Assembly (NCBI RefSeq): GCF_026151205.1
Contig: NC_087084.1
Coordinates: 14,462,235-14,526,234 of the forward strand
DNA length: 64,000 nt
Origin: Bolinopsis microptera
Lineage: Eukaryota; Ctenophora; Tentaculata; Lobata; Bolinopsidae
Direction: 5' to 3'
Below are positions 48,261-59,698 of this stretch, one piece after another. The notes beneath the pieces are model-generated. The model saw nothing but the letters and a program-made list of their open reading frames with translations. It was not told the DNA's origin and did no database searches. The translations under genes were made by a program, and so were the position numbers. Position 1 is the stretch's first letter; each line of letters starts with the position of its first letter.

Positions 48261-50340
48261 TTTATTACCTACTATATGTTTTGATTCTATGTCCTTAGAA
48301 GGGTATTCTTCTAACAGTTTTTGACTGACTTGAATGTACTGCACAGCATCTTGAAGCTTCTTTAAATTATTTTTATCCTTCTTGAATTTCTATGTAAATT
48401 TCCCAAATTTAATTCTAATTCTAATTCTAATTGTAAACAATTCTCAGAAGTTCATATTGTGGTTAATTTTTTCCCACTGTTTTCACTGCCTTGTTCAACA
48501 GCCTAGCAAGTCATATATCCCTTTTAACCAATTTTATGACAACATTTCTCGATAACTTTTATCAAAACCCTTGAAGTGTCCTTTGTTGACAATAAAATGT
48601 TCAAGACTAAAACCATGGAAACATGTGCGAACTTAAAATAAGGTTTAAATGCAAATTTGTATGTAACTGTAAGTTGTAACAGAGCTTTTCATAGATCGAA
48701 GTAACGAAATATAATTATAAGTTATAACTGATTAGTAAATACCTCATATTTGTAAAATAATCTGAAGAGTAAGGGCTATCTGCTGATGTATGTTGAGGTT
48801 GCCTTTCACCGTGTTGAGTGCCGATCTTTTTTTCATTCTTATTGAAGATCTATTGATTTTGCAGTGAATTAAAATAACTTAAGTTTTCATGCCACGTTAA
48901 TCTTAATTAAATGTGTTTAACAAGGACATGAATGTATTTAAATCCCAAAACTGAGTTGATCCTGTAAATCAACACCCAACGGTTCTCAACTTATCGTAAC
49001 CAGCTGCACACATACATTTTTGAATTCTGTAATTTCGATATTCAGAAGTAAATTTATGACCCGTCGAAAAATTTTGATTTCATCATAAAATACACATAAA
49101 ATTTCTTGACACCCTGCTGTACATGGTCTGAAGTTAAAGGAAATAAAATTAAAGAATGTGTAACAATCCTTCGACAGATTATAACTTTGTTTTACTGATG
49201 AAATATAAATTAAAATCCGTTTTAACTGGATTTAAATCACTGAAGCTGCAAAGACTTTACATTCCAAACTAACGAAAGATGACTACATTCATTTCAGCGG
49301 ACTCTAAAAAAATTAAATCACGATTTGCAATTTCAGCTACAGCTGATTTAGAGAGTGAAGTTTGTGGCAATAGTTTAAATTCGGACCATCTAAAGTCATT
49401 CCAAAGGCCCTGTAGCAATACTTGACAATTTTCATGAAACCGAAATCAAACTATCGTTTTGACTCGCTAAGTCAATTGAAATAATTATTGAAGAAGAAAC
49501 AACTTAGTTAAAATGAATTTAATCAAATTTGTGTTTGACAAAACAGGTTTTAAATTCGTTGGTACTACACAGCTACCAACACAATTTTGTAACTTCGAAG
49601 CCAAAGTTATGCGGAGGGTAGTCTTCAACGATTGCAGATTGTAAAATCTAGCAAAACACGCGCCCCTCTGAAAATAAAAAACCCATCTTGGACTAAAATT
49701 CAACGAATGATACATGCAGTTAATATCAAATCATTATTTCACAAAAGTTATGTTCAATACTAATTATAAGAAAAATAAACTGGGTAGAATTTATGGCATT
49801 TAAACGGTTGTTATAATGACGAAATGCCGTACAAATCGGCGCGTGGCTCTGTGTTTTCAGTTTACTGATTTATACATTATAACTTAAATATGATCGCAGA
49901 AAGAATATTTGCTACCTCCCTTTTGATGCAAAACAATTGAACCATATATTTATATAATTATAATGTAATGTAAGAATGATACTTGTATCAAATATATATC
50001 ATATTACTACCATATTTATCAGCACACAACACTGAATTGAACGCCGCGCGTATTTGACGGTAACAAATAACATTAACATAAACTATTATTACTAATTAAT
50101 TCTAATTATAAATTGGCTCATCATACAAAATAATCTAACAACACAATATAATATTAAGTTGTAAGTGTTGACACATAATTGATCGCTATTCTATTCATAT
50201 TTCGCGCGGCGCAAGCGACCGTCCGTTAACACACTCGCTGCTTATAATGTATGCGTCTATTGCATCATTAATGGAAGGCGCGCCGGTGAAATTTTTGCGC
50301 GCGAATTTACGATTTAAACGAAAAGAAACTGCAGGGGAGA
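48261..50340. other. AT-rich stretch, no gene seen
   Basis: Contains ttctaattctaattctaatt near 48410. Short minus-strand frames such as 49485-49715 have no family signal. Confidence 0.45.
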
Positions 50341-53290
50341 GGCGAACTAGTCAATCTAGATGACACAGTCAGCAGTATTACCAAACTTCATAAGCAGCTG
50401 GGTCATTGTTCAGCAGAGAATCTGAAAAAGATTACCAAAAATGCAAACGTACAAGGTGAAAATGTGAACAAGGTGATTGATCAAGTGCTAAAAGAATGTG
50501 ATGCCTGTGCGAGATATAAAAGAACACCCTCCACACCAGTCGTTGGATTACCTATGGCAACGAAGTTCAATGAGGTAGTAGCTCTTGATTTGAAACAATT
50601 TACTGGAATCAATGGTTATGTGATTTACATTGTTGATATGTTCTCAAGATTCTGCAAAGCTAGGGTGATTTCCAACAAAAAGCCAGAGACAGTAATAAAA
50701 GCTTTTACTATGGAATGGATTGCAGCAGGTATGGGACCTCCAGGAAAAATATTAGTGGACAACGGAGGAGAATTCGCAAACAATGAACTTAATGATCTCA
50801 GTGAACAACTCAACTTTGAAATTTGTGTTACCAGTGCCTACTCACCTTGGTCAAATGGCTTATGTGAAAGAAACCATGCTGTGGTTGACAAATCAGTGCT
50901 TAAAATGATGTATGACGGTTTTCCATTGAAGATAGCACTTGCATGGTCAATCAATGCCAAGAACACACTGTACAATGTCAGTGGATTTTCTCCAGTGCAG
51001 ATAGTGACAGGTCAGAATCCAAACTTTCCTGGGGTATCTTACAACTTGCTACCTGCTAATGAAGGAGCAGATGAATCATTATCAAGCGACATTCAAAGGA
51101 ATCTTAATGCAATGTATCTAAGCAGAAAAGCATATCTAGAGGCAGAGAATTCAGAAAGAGTTAAAAGAGCTTTGAAAAGACCCTTACGAGATATCAACCA
51201 AGACTTTATGATTGGTGATGTTGTATTCTACAAAAGACCTAATATTGAACGCTGGAAAGGACCTGCCAAGATAGTCGGCAAGGAAGGAAAGACTCTTATA
51301 CTGAGGCATGGAGGACTGCTTATCAAAGCAGCAAGCTGTAGAATTGTGAAACGAGAATATATAGTGAGTGACGAGCACAACCAAAACAATGATGATATCT
51401 TGGAAACAGAGAATAGCCAACATGATGAAGCAGTCAATCTTAACGATGATCAGTTTGATGAAGCTGCTGAAAACATAGAAGAAATGCCTATTCAATTTCA
51501 AGTGCCAGTGGAAACAGAGGAAATACCAACAGGACAAGAAATTATGAGCTCCTCTCCAATACTTGAAATAGACTCTAAGATAATTTCCAATGAACAAAAA
51601 CAACAACTCAAGATTAAGTATTTGGAAACTAGACTTCAGAAAAACGATGTTTCGGTCGGAGATACGGTGAAACTTGTTAAAGAAGGAAAAGAAAATGAAT
51701 GGGAGACATGTACCGTGACTCAAAAAGGAAAACGGCTTGGCAGAAAAGATCACTGGGTGAAACTTATGACAACCCAAGGTGAAGAAAAGCTGATAGATTG
51801 TACAAAGACGGCTATGTACAAAGATGATGCTGCTATTGATGCAGAACCTGGAGACGATCACGAAGAATGTAATGTTGTGTCAATTCCCACTTCCAGACAC
51901 AATGAAGATGTGGTTATTAAGGCTAAAGTTATTGAATTGACTAACTGGAAGCAGAGAGAAGTATATGATGAAGTCAAGGATTGTGATCAGAATGTCATTA
52001 CAACAACTTGGGTAATAACAGAAAAACCCAGCACTAAACTTGGAGTTAAAGCCCGGTTAGTAGTCCGTGGATTTCAAGAGCAAAATCAGTCGATTGAAGT
52101 GGAGTCACCTACAGTATTCAAAAACACTCTCAAGGTTGTACTTGCTATAGCTGCAAACCAGCAGTGGCAACTAACAACGATTGATATCAAAGCTGCCTTT
52201 CTGCAAGGAAATAAAATTGAAAGAAATGTTTATGTCATACCACCCAAGGAAGCTCATGTAGAAAAAGGTTATTTGTGGAGATTGAGAAAGACAGTGTATG
52301 GTTTAAATGATGCGGCAAGAGCTTGGTTTATCAGTGTGAAGGGACTTCTTATCAACCTTGGTTGTACTCAATCAGTGTTAGATCCTGCTTTGTTCATATG
52401 GAGAACTAGTACTGGATTCGAAGGAATACTTGTGCTTCACGTTGATGATTTCTTAGTAGCTGGTACAAAGTCATTCTTTGATAGAGTTGTAAAAGAACTG
52501 ACATCAAACTTTGAAGCTGGTAAAATATGCAAATCAAAGTTCAATTACATTGGTCTATCAGTTGAGCAGACAGAAGACGGTATCCTAGTGAACCAACATG
52601 AATATATCCGAGATCTAGCAGATGTCATCAATGATAAAGAACATGAGATATATCATCTGTCGACTGACAGGAAGCTTAGAACAATATGTGGTCAGTTGAA
52701 CTGGGTAGCTGCTCAATCACGCCCAGATTTGTCATTCATGACGTATAATTTAAATGTAACAAAGAGTGTAGATCCAGTAGAAGCTGTTAAGAAGGCCAAT
52801 AAAGCATTCAGACGGATGAAAGAGCTCAACGGTTGACAAGGTGTCCACAGGAAAAGGTCATCTAATAGTCCTAATGAATGAGGAAGGAAAGATATCACCG
52901 TTATCATGGGGAAGTCATAAATGTAAACGAGTTGTAAGCAGCACCTTGAGCGCAGAGACTTTGGCATTCAAAGATACATTAGATCATGGAGTGTATGTCT
53001 CTCATCTGATAAGTGAGATCTACTTCGATCAATTTGATAAGTCAATGGTTCCAGTAATAGGCTTTACAGACAATCAATCATTAGATAAAGCTTTGCGATC
53101 AAGTAAACATGTTGAAGAAAAGAGGTTGAACGTTGATCTGGCTACCATTAGACAAATGCAGCAGAAAGATGAGATTGAAGTAAAATAGGAAGAGGGAGCT
53201 AAACAGCTTGCGGATCCCTTTACTAAAATAACCAGTAACAGTGATAAACTTTTAGTGATGCTAAATAAAGGAGAAATTGTTTCAATTTAA
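50341..53290 (+). mobile_element. Ty1/copia LTR retrotransposon fossil 2 (broken)
   Basis: Recognisable parts in order are a pre-integrase zinc region (KLHKQLGHCSAENLKK, then C..C), an integrase core (VALDLKQF, VDNGGEF and CERNHAVVD blocks), a chromo-like basic region, a copia reverse transcriptase (ARLVVRGFQEQ, LHVDDFLVAG) and an RNase H region (about 52900-53190). Gag, protease and LTRs were not recognised. The copy is broken in a few places and looks older than fossil 1. Protein similarity to fossil 1 is moderate, so these are different lineages rather than copies of one family. Confidence 0.88.
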
Positions 53291-53559
53291 TTGGTATTTA
53301 ATGGTTTTTTAATTAGTGGTAGGTTTTGACGCCAATGAAACAGTGTGCATTTGTTTTTTTTAATTGTTTATAATTTGTTTATAATTACGAGTGACGATGA
53401 GTTTAATGTATAATTAACCTTTAACCAAAAAAAAAAAAAAAAAAAAAAAAACAACAACAACAACAATCCGAAGTCCCGGTGACACTTTGTCAAGAACAGC
53501 TTATTAAAAGAAAAAGACAATCCGAAGTCCCGGTGACACTTTGTCAAGAATCAGCCCAT

Positions 53560-53607
<48 letters not shown>

Positions 53608-54100
53608 AACAATATTTACAGGGTTTCACAAGGAATTGGTACCTGTGCATCTCTGCTTTGTTTTTGGATCTTGTGATCTCTCTGTGGTAGTGTGGCTCTC
53701 CTCTTGGCTAGTACCTACTCTCACCTTGCTCTCAACGTGACAGACTACTTACTTTCTCCTGCTATCTATGGCCGTTGTGAGAACGGGATACAGACTATGA
53801 TTAGTACAGTGTAAGAAATTGAAAGGACTGAAAGAATTGAAATGAACAGTATTATTATGATTTTTGAAAAAGGAATGAAGAAAGAATTTAGAATGTGATG
53901 ATAGTTTTTGGAAAAGTGATGATGATAGTTTTTGGAAAAGTTTTAATCTGTTTTAGAAATTGGGGTAAGATGTTAGTATTCTCACTGAGCTGCGAGGGCC
54001 ACATCGCTGCAGTGTTTCTATTTCTATTATGGATTGTATTTGTATTTATATTCATTTATTCATTTATTAAGATGACTAACCATCTATCTCCATAGGAGTG
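53291..54100. other. Poly-A rich spacer with a duplicated segment
   Basis: A segment of about 45 bp, starting caatccgaagtcccggtgac, occurs at about 53464 and 53518. Each copy is bordered by a long A run (about 53428-53450 and 53563-53605). It could be the tail region of a retroposed sequence. A short repeat (tgatagtttttggaaaagt) lies near 53898-53940. No gene is recognised. Confidence 0.5.
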
Positions 54101-54109
54101 GTGGGGCTG

Positions 54110-54562
54110 TTTTTACACTACAATTACTGCCTATCATTGCACCGTCTAACCAATAAAACAGAGTCAATACTTCTTTATGGTTCTGAAACGTGGACGTTGA
54201 CAGAGCAATTGAAGAAACGCATTGATGGCTGCTACACTAGAATGCTAAGGATGGCACTAAATGTGGATTGGAAGCACCGCAAAACCAACAAAGAAGTCTA
54301 TGGCAACCTACCGAGAGCAACCATGAAGATCCAAGAGCGCTGGATGCGACTAGCAGGCCATATCCACCGGCACCCAAAACTAGTCGCAAACCACTTGCTA
54401 CTCTGGGAACCAACTCATGGGGTACGGAGTAGGGGGAGACCAGCCATGACTTATGTTGATAGCCCACGAGCTGACACGGGTCTCAACGACACTGGAGAAA
54501 TGAGCGGACTTATGGCGGATAGAGTTCTATCCAGAGACAGCGCATCAATACTCGGACGCTGA
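54110..54562 (+). mobile_element. LINE ORF2 C-terminal fragment
   Basis: Open frame encoding YGSETWTLTEQLKKRIDGCY and, later, RWMRLAGHIHRHPK and RGRPAMTYVD. This is the conserved region downstream of the reverse transcriptase in many animal LINEs. The 5' part is missing. It probably belongs to the same family as the F-x-D-D fragment at 35640-35850. Confidence 0.8.
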
Positions 54563-54594
54563 AGCCGCCTTAAGTCAGTCAAGTCAGTAACTAG

Positions 54595-54882
54595 TCAGTT
54601 GAGTTCTATTATTCTCTCCACCCGTTGTCTCAGTGTCCCCTTCTTGTTTAATTTAAGCATGTCAATCATCCCGTATATGACGTTAGATCCGGGTTTCTGC
54701 TTGGTGATGTTCCACAAGTCATCAAATTGTATGGGGTAGACATCAGGTTTGCCGTCAGAGCCTTTATCTATTGCTTTCACATCAAAGAGGATGACAGGGG
54801 AATGTCTCCCACACTCTCTACAGGACAGAAAGTCTAGAGGTGTCTCCTTCATGCCCATAAAGATTAAAGAGGAGGAAGGCAT
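54595..54882 (-). CDS. Uncharacterised 95-residue frame
   Basis: Minus-strand frame with an ATG at 54882. It has a CREC pair near residues 21-24 and a hydrophilic C-terminus ending RQRVERIIELN. It could be an exon of a larger gene or a small transposon remnant. A splice-acceptor-like ctaag precedes the ATG, so the true start is uncertain. No family is recognised. Confidence 0.25.
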   Translation of the reverse strand: MPSSSLIFMGMKETPLDFLSCRECGRHSPVILFDVKAIDKGSDGKPDVYPIQFDDLWNITKQKPGSNVIYGMIDMLKLNKKGTLRQRVERIIELN

Positions 54883-54904
54883 CCCTTAGGGTGTTGGTGG
54901 TAAA

Positions 54905-55336
54905 AACTAGAAATAAATATACTGGAATACTGTGTTTCCATGAAGAGGTCTTATTCTAATTGGAACCATCTAGGGGAATAAAATTAAATTATTGGATGCC
55001 AGGAACTAGAAATAAATATACTGGAATACTGTGTTTCCCTGAAGAGGTCTTATTCTAATTGGAACCGTGTTTCTATGAAGAGGTCTTATTCTAATTGGAA
55101 CCATCAAGGGGAATAAAATTAAATTATTGGATGCCAGGAACTAGAAATAAATATACTGGAATACTGTGTTTCCCTGAAGAGGTCTTATTCTAATTGGAAC
55201 CGTGTTTCTATGAAGAGGTCTTATTCTAATTGGAACCATCAAGGGGAATAAAATTAAATTATTGGATGCCAGGAACTAGAAATAAATATACTGGAATACT
55301 GTGTTTCCCTGAAGAGGTCTTATTCTAATTGGAACC
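54905..55336. repeat. Tandem repeat, about 132-bp unit, 3 to 4 copies
   Basis: Unit starts (ctagaaataaatatactgg) at about 54908, 55009, 55141 and 55274. The first period is shorter (about 101). Each full unit holds two copies of gaagaggtcttattctaatt. Confidence 0.9.
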
Positions 55337-56235
55337 TGACTTATACATTAAATTGGATTTTAAATAGAAATGTGAATATATTAAAATTTAAAACTTTCAA
55401 AACGGAGGCTTATAAATATTATTATATCATGATTGTAAAATAAAGGATAAAATTTTAAATTTGTTTCACTAAAAATTTGTTTTACTTCAACAGCGCGTTC
55501 GTCCTCGCGCGTTACATAAAGTTCACCTTTCGCACTCTGTATTTAGCCTAGTACTAATAGTTATGACAACCACAGTACTTTCAACTTTGCAAAGTTTAAA
55601 AGCTGCGCAGTGCGCTCTTTTATTTAGCCTAAAATCAAACTTTTCGGTTTAATTCAGAACCTAAGTTGTTTCAAATTTTGCTCCTGGGGAGCTAACTTTA
55701 AATTTACGAGACTGAAATTTTGTTGAAAACCGGTTCTATTTATTTTACTTTTGGAGATAGACCCCAGCCAATAGGGTTTGCTTTCACCTAACCATGTGCT
55801 TTCGCGCCACTGCGGGCGCGCTTGTTTCACAAGTCATTGACTACGTGGCCACAGTCAATGAAACGAAAAGTAGGTAGTACAAAATGCTATCGAAAACAAT
55901 GCATATCTTGGCAACCCTAAAAATATGAGATGCAATGACCAATGACAAAGGTGGTAGCTCAGTTTAAAATCTTCTGGAGTATAGTATCGATAATTTAACA
56001 CAAAAGAATTTAACAAGAATAAAAAGTTTGAGTGTTTTTGAGAATCATGGGCATTCGGCAGTGTAAAGAAACAATACAGTACAACTAACTGAGCTTTCTG
56101 AAAATTTGATAATATTAATCTCAAATCTTATCCAACGAGAAATTTGTCGAACACAAATTATTCAAAGCGGCTAACAAATGTGAAATGACTAAAACGACAC
56201 GCGCGGCGTCGGATATGAGGACAAAAGCGCGGGTA
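55337..56235. other. Gene-free; contains a dispersed repeat copy
   Basis: 55487-55573 is the second copy of the repeat at 18064-18152. The minus-strand frame at 55855-56124 has no family signal. No gene is recognised. Confidence 0.5.
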
Positions 56236-56240
56236 ATTTT

Positions 56241-56262
56241 GGCACCACTGTACAGTGGTGCC
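56241..56262. repeat. 22-bp perfect palindrome
   Basis: Starts ggcaccactg and is followed directly by its exact complement. It could be two abutting transposon ends or a dyad binding site. Confidence 0.85.
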
Positions 56263-56279
56263 GAAATCGTTGGGTGGGT

Positions 56280-56355
56280 TCATGGCTAGAGCCCTTTTTA
56301 CCGCCGTGAGGCGGGCGCGCGCTACTGCAAGCGCAAGGGCTCTGGATAGAGCAAG
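56280..56355. mobile_element. Short GC-rich MITE related to the 79-bp insertion at 17490
   Basis: On the minus strand it starts ttgctctatccagagccctt and continues gcgcttgcagtagcgc. This matches the first half of the 79-bp insertion at 17490-17568. The other end carries ggctagagccc, so the ends are partly inverted. Confidence 0.6.
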
Positions 56356-56365
56356 GGTTTGCTGG

Positions 56366-56438
56366 TTGACGGATGTTACTCGTCTAAATTTCTTCGAAGT
56401 AGCGCGCGCCGGGCCAGACCATTATAAACAATGGTCAA
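56366..56438 (+). mobile_element. TTGAC...GTCAA MITE, copy 2 (short form)
   Basis: Starts ttgacggatgttactcgtct and ends aatggtcaa. It lacks the middle part present in the copies at 41515 and 57147. Confidence 0.75.
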
Positions 56439-57146
56439 GTTTTTTGGGTATAATATCTGGCAAAAGACTGAACGATAATTTTAATCGAATGAAGTCCATT
56501 TAAAACGATCACTACAACAAAAAAACCAAATTTAATTTGGTATAATGCTCAACAACTTTTTTTCCCCGATTTTACAAATTATGCTGTTATATTAAAATGT
56601 TATACCTTCTGTATAACAAGTTTTAACTTCTTAACTTTAAGCTTAACCACGCTCGCTCACAGTTCAATTGATTAACTAAACAGAACATCACTTTAACAAC
56701 AAAGTAATACACTATACAGCCGTCAACTCAGTGGCTGATTACTAACACAGTCAACGCGTCCACGACTAAGACATAAGAGCAGGACACATCGCCTGGACAC
56801 CGGACACCACTCTTATCCCAGCACATCTGCACTACAACGTGACGTCACAGCAATATCGCAATACGTGTCTAAGCAGACTTCAGCAAAGAGGACACTTCGA
56901 TTCTAGCACGGGAGATTTGCCACGGACTTTACTGAGTTACTGAATAGACTCTTTACTCCCATCTTTATCGTCTTGATATTATACTAATTGTCAACGTTAC
57001 TTTTATTCGTATTTTATCCAACTGTTTTAATTGTTCAACGTTAGACAGGACCTAAAACTAATACTAATAGCCTATAAACGGGTCATTTATAATAAAAATA
57101 ATTGAAAATAAAGAATTGTTTATAATATGAAAGTTGTATGTAATTC
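56439..57146. other. No gene seen; CRE-like site
   Basis: Contains gtgacgtcac, a perfect CRE-type palindrome, at about 56839-56848. No exon follows that I can recognise. The end of the stretch is AT-rich. Confidence 0.4.
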
Positions 57147-57269
57147 TTGACGGATGTTACTCGTCTAAATTTCTTCGAAGTAGCGCGCGCCGCTTTCTTC
57201 TCGAAATGTTATGGCCCGATGGCAAGTGCTACTAAGTAGCGCGCGGGCCAGATCATTAACAACGGTCAA
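57147..57269 (+). mobile_element. TTGAC...GTCAA MITE, copy 3
   Basis: Full-length form: ttgacggatgttactcgtct, cttcgaagtagcgcgcgccg, a tctcgaaat spacer, a second agtagcgcgcg block in the other sense, gggccagatc and a final ggtcaa. Confidence 0.8.
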
Positions 57270-57345
57270 ATGTAATTCTTATTATGATTATCGACAATAA
57301 AACAGTCAAGCAGGTAATCATCATGATCAGAGTTAACGCTTTACT

Positions 57346-57512
57346 TTGACGGATGTTACTCGTCTAAATTCCTTCGAAGTAGCGCGCGTTGACGGATGTT
57401 AATCGTCTAAATTTCTTCGAAGTAGCGCGCGCCGCTTTCTTCTCGAAATCGATGGCACGAGCTACGAAATAGCGCGCGCCGGGCCAGATCATTAACCATA
57501 AACAATGGTCAA
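57346..57512 (+). mobile_element. TTGAC...GTCAA MITE, copy 4 with a truncated head of another copy
   Basis: A 43-base partial head (57346-57388) is directly followed by a complete copy (57389-57512). This is a head-to-head start or a nested or abortive insertion. Confidence 0.75.
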
Positions 57513-57732
57513 CGCTATACTTTGCCATTAAATTCCAACTTATGAATAATAATCGAAGAAAGTCCATTATACAAAATCAATATCAAAGTTTGAGTATCAA
57601 GAAAACTTAACAATATCGATAAACTCACTAACAAATAATTAAAATTAGTATTATAATAAGGGCCTGTCGTGATAAACGGATTAAACGGATTAAACGGATT
57701 AAACAATTCAAAAGTCAAATTACAATGGTAAT

Positions 57733-58326
57733 AGGGGGTGCACGCTAAAAATAAACTTGCTCGGATTTAAAAAATTTTTGTACCACTGTTTTCTAGAGAT
57801 TGTGAGAATTTTCACAATACCAAATTTGTTATACCTTTTTGGAAAGATCAGTGAGTTCCGCCTAGGTGCCATATTTGATGGTGCGCGGCTTTTGGAGCAA
57901 AAGTAGCTGTAAAAGTCGCGTAATTTGACCAGATTCGTCCAAATTTGACCATTTATGTCGTATTATTCGGATTTATCTTCAGTTCCTTAAATGAGATCAT
58001 TTTGGAAATTGGCGACGACCTTCCAATTGGGCTTTCACAACTGTCCGAAAAATTTGGTGGATATCGGAGTTGATATAGTAATCAAAATGGGGCAAAATAC
58101 GCTGCTTTTAGCTGTTACATAATGTCTGATGGTTGGATATGCTTTAAATTTTTCGGACACTTTTCTTGTAAGTCTATGAGTAAGCTTACCAATTTTTGTT
58201 GCAATTGGAGGTCGGGAAGGATACCCAATATCTATTTTTTTGAAGAAAATTGTGCTGGCCGAAATTAGCGCTAAAAAACCATCCTACAGTCGGCACGCGC
58301 GGCTCACTGTCGATGGCGCACTACCT
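57733..58326 (+). mobile_element. Mutator-like MITE, copy 2 (594 bp) with 9-bp target duplication
   Basis: Flanked by perfect 9-bp direct repeats aatggtaat at 57724-57732 and 58327-58335. The ends are the same as copy 1 (AGGGGGTGCAC, and inward from the right AGGTAGTGCGC). It lacks the 79-bp nested insert plus its 9-bp duplication, which accounts exactly for the 88-bp length difference. Confidence 0.87.
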
Positions 58327-58478
58327 AATGGTAATGTCTGACCAGATATAAAAAATTAAATTTACCCAAAAGTCATAAAGTATACAATATATACAATGAA
58401 CCCTGTAAATCTTAAGAGTGAGATTCAAAATACTTAATAATTTAACTGAACTTTTCTGAAAGTGTTCCGAGTCAAAGA

Positions 58479-59252
58479 TTATAATTTGGCAATATTGTTA
58501 ATGTTAGGAATTTGTTTGGAGGACGCTTTAGGGAATCTTCGTTCATGAGCTTTGGTAAGGAACCTTCCTAGGTCTCCGATGGTTGAAGGGTGTGCGAAGA
58601 TCTGTCCAATGTCAGAGAAGAGTAATGTTTTACTTTGTTGGGACAAACAGTGGCGGAGATCTTCATAGAGAGGGCAAGTACGCAATACATGAAGTTCATC
58701 TTCGATGATTGGATCAGGGAAAGGAAGCTCTAGAAGAAGATCGAGTGACTCCGCATCTGTAGTGGAACAGTGTTTGCATGCCCTATTCGAAAGTTTATGT
58801 CGATGCATGCCATGTCTTCCAGTTTCGATGTTGTATTGATGCGAGCTTGTTCTGAGTTGCGCAAGTCTCCTAGTCTGCTGTGGCCGTAGGTTGATCGACA
58901 GGTATGTTTCGCAACCGAAGCTTGCCTTGATGAGGTTGTAGAATCCTAGTTTTCTGTTGAGTTTTCGCTCTTTGTTCCATTGTTGAACGAAAAGGGTTTT
59001 CATCGCCTCGCTGATTTCGAGCGGGTTTGAGATATCACTTCCTCCTGTCAGTTGTTTCACTGTGTTCTTGGTGGATTCCAGCCGGGAGAACCATAACAGA
59101 TTCAGATCCCTCTCCCTCTGTAATGGAAGTGGTGTATCTGCGAGGGATGTAGCGTTTTCTTTGATTAAATTTTGGAGAGCTAGAGGGGGAGTTTCATCGG
59201 ACTGAAGCATCTCCTTCGTAGGCGAGGGTTCAGAAGCAGAGATGGACAACAA
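58479..59252 (-). mobile_element. LINE ORF2 C-terminal fragment (minus strand)
   Basis: Open frame of about 257 codons with RRLAQLRTSSHQYNIETGRH and a Cys/His knuckle (CKHC, then DELHVLRTCPLYEDLR near residues 190-205). This C-x2-C...H-x4-C block is typical of the C-terminus of CR1/Jockey-like LINE polymerases. The reverse transcriptase proper is not seen upstream. Another minus-strand frame at 59180-59464 overlaps its start and may be part of the same degraded element. Confidence 0.7.
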
Positions 59253-59698
59253 TATACCCTTTGATTCACCACTTGAGGATTTCGGTTTTTTTCCGTTAGC
59301 TGCTCGTCAGCTCGTGAGATCATCACATATTGATTTTTTATAGGGAAGTTTTTAGCTTGGACTTGGAGAAGAGTTCGACCCCTGGGGCCAATTAATTTGC
59401 TGTTAATTTTGACTTCTCTGCTTGGTAATCCTGACCATGTGTGGACAGTAGTAATACCAAACAACTCTTTTTTTCGAATTTACAAATTATACTGTTAAAA
59501 TAATACTCCATTGAAAAAAATAAGTATAACACAAAATCAAACTTAAAATTAAATCATAGCATAATTATACTTGACAACTTTTTTCCCCCGATTTACTGCA
59601 CGAAGTGGTGACTAAGTTGTTTGCATGTTATTGTAGGAAAGTAACTGAAACCAGTGTAGTTAAAACGTTAATGATAAGGTTAAAATAATATCAGAACA

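Noticed and set aside
56255-56503. 82-codon Arg/Ala-rich frame
   Set aside because: It runs through two CG-rich MITEs and has no conserved protein feature.
59180-59464. 94-codon minus-strand frame as a separate gene
   Set aside because: It overlaps the LINE C-terminal frame at 58479-59252 and is probably part of the same degraded region. No domain is recognised.
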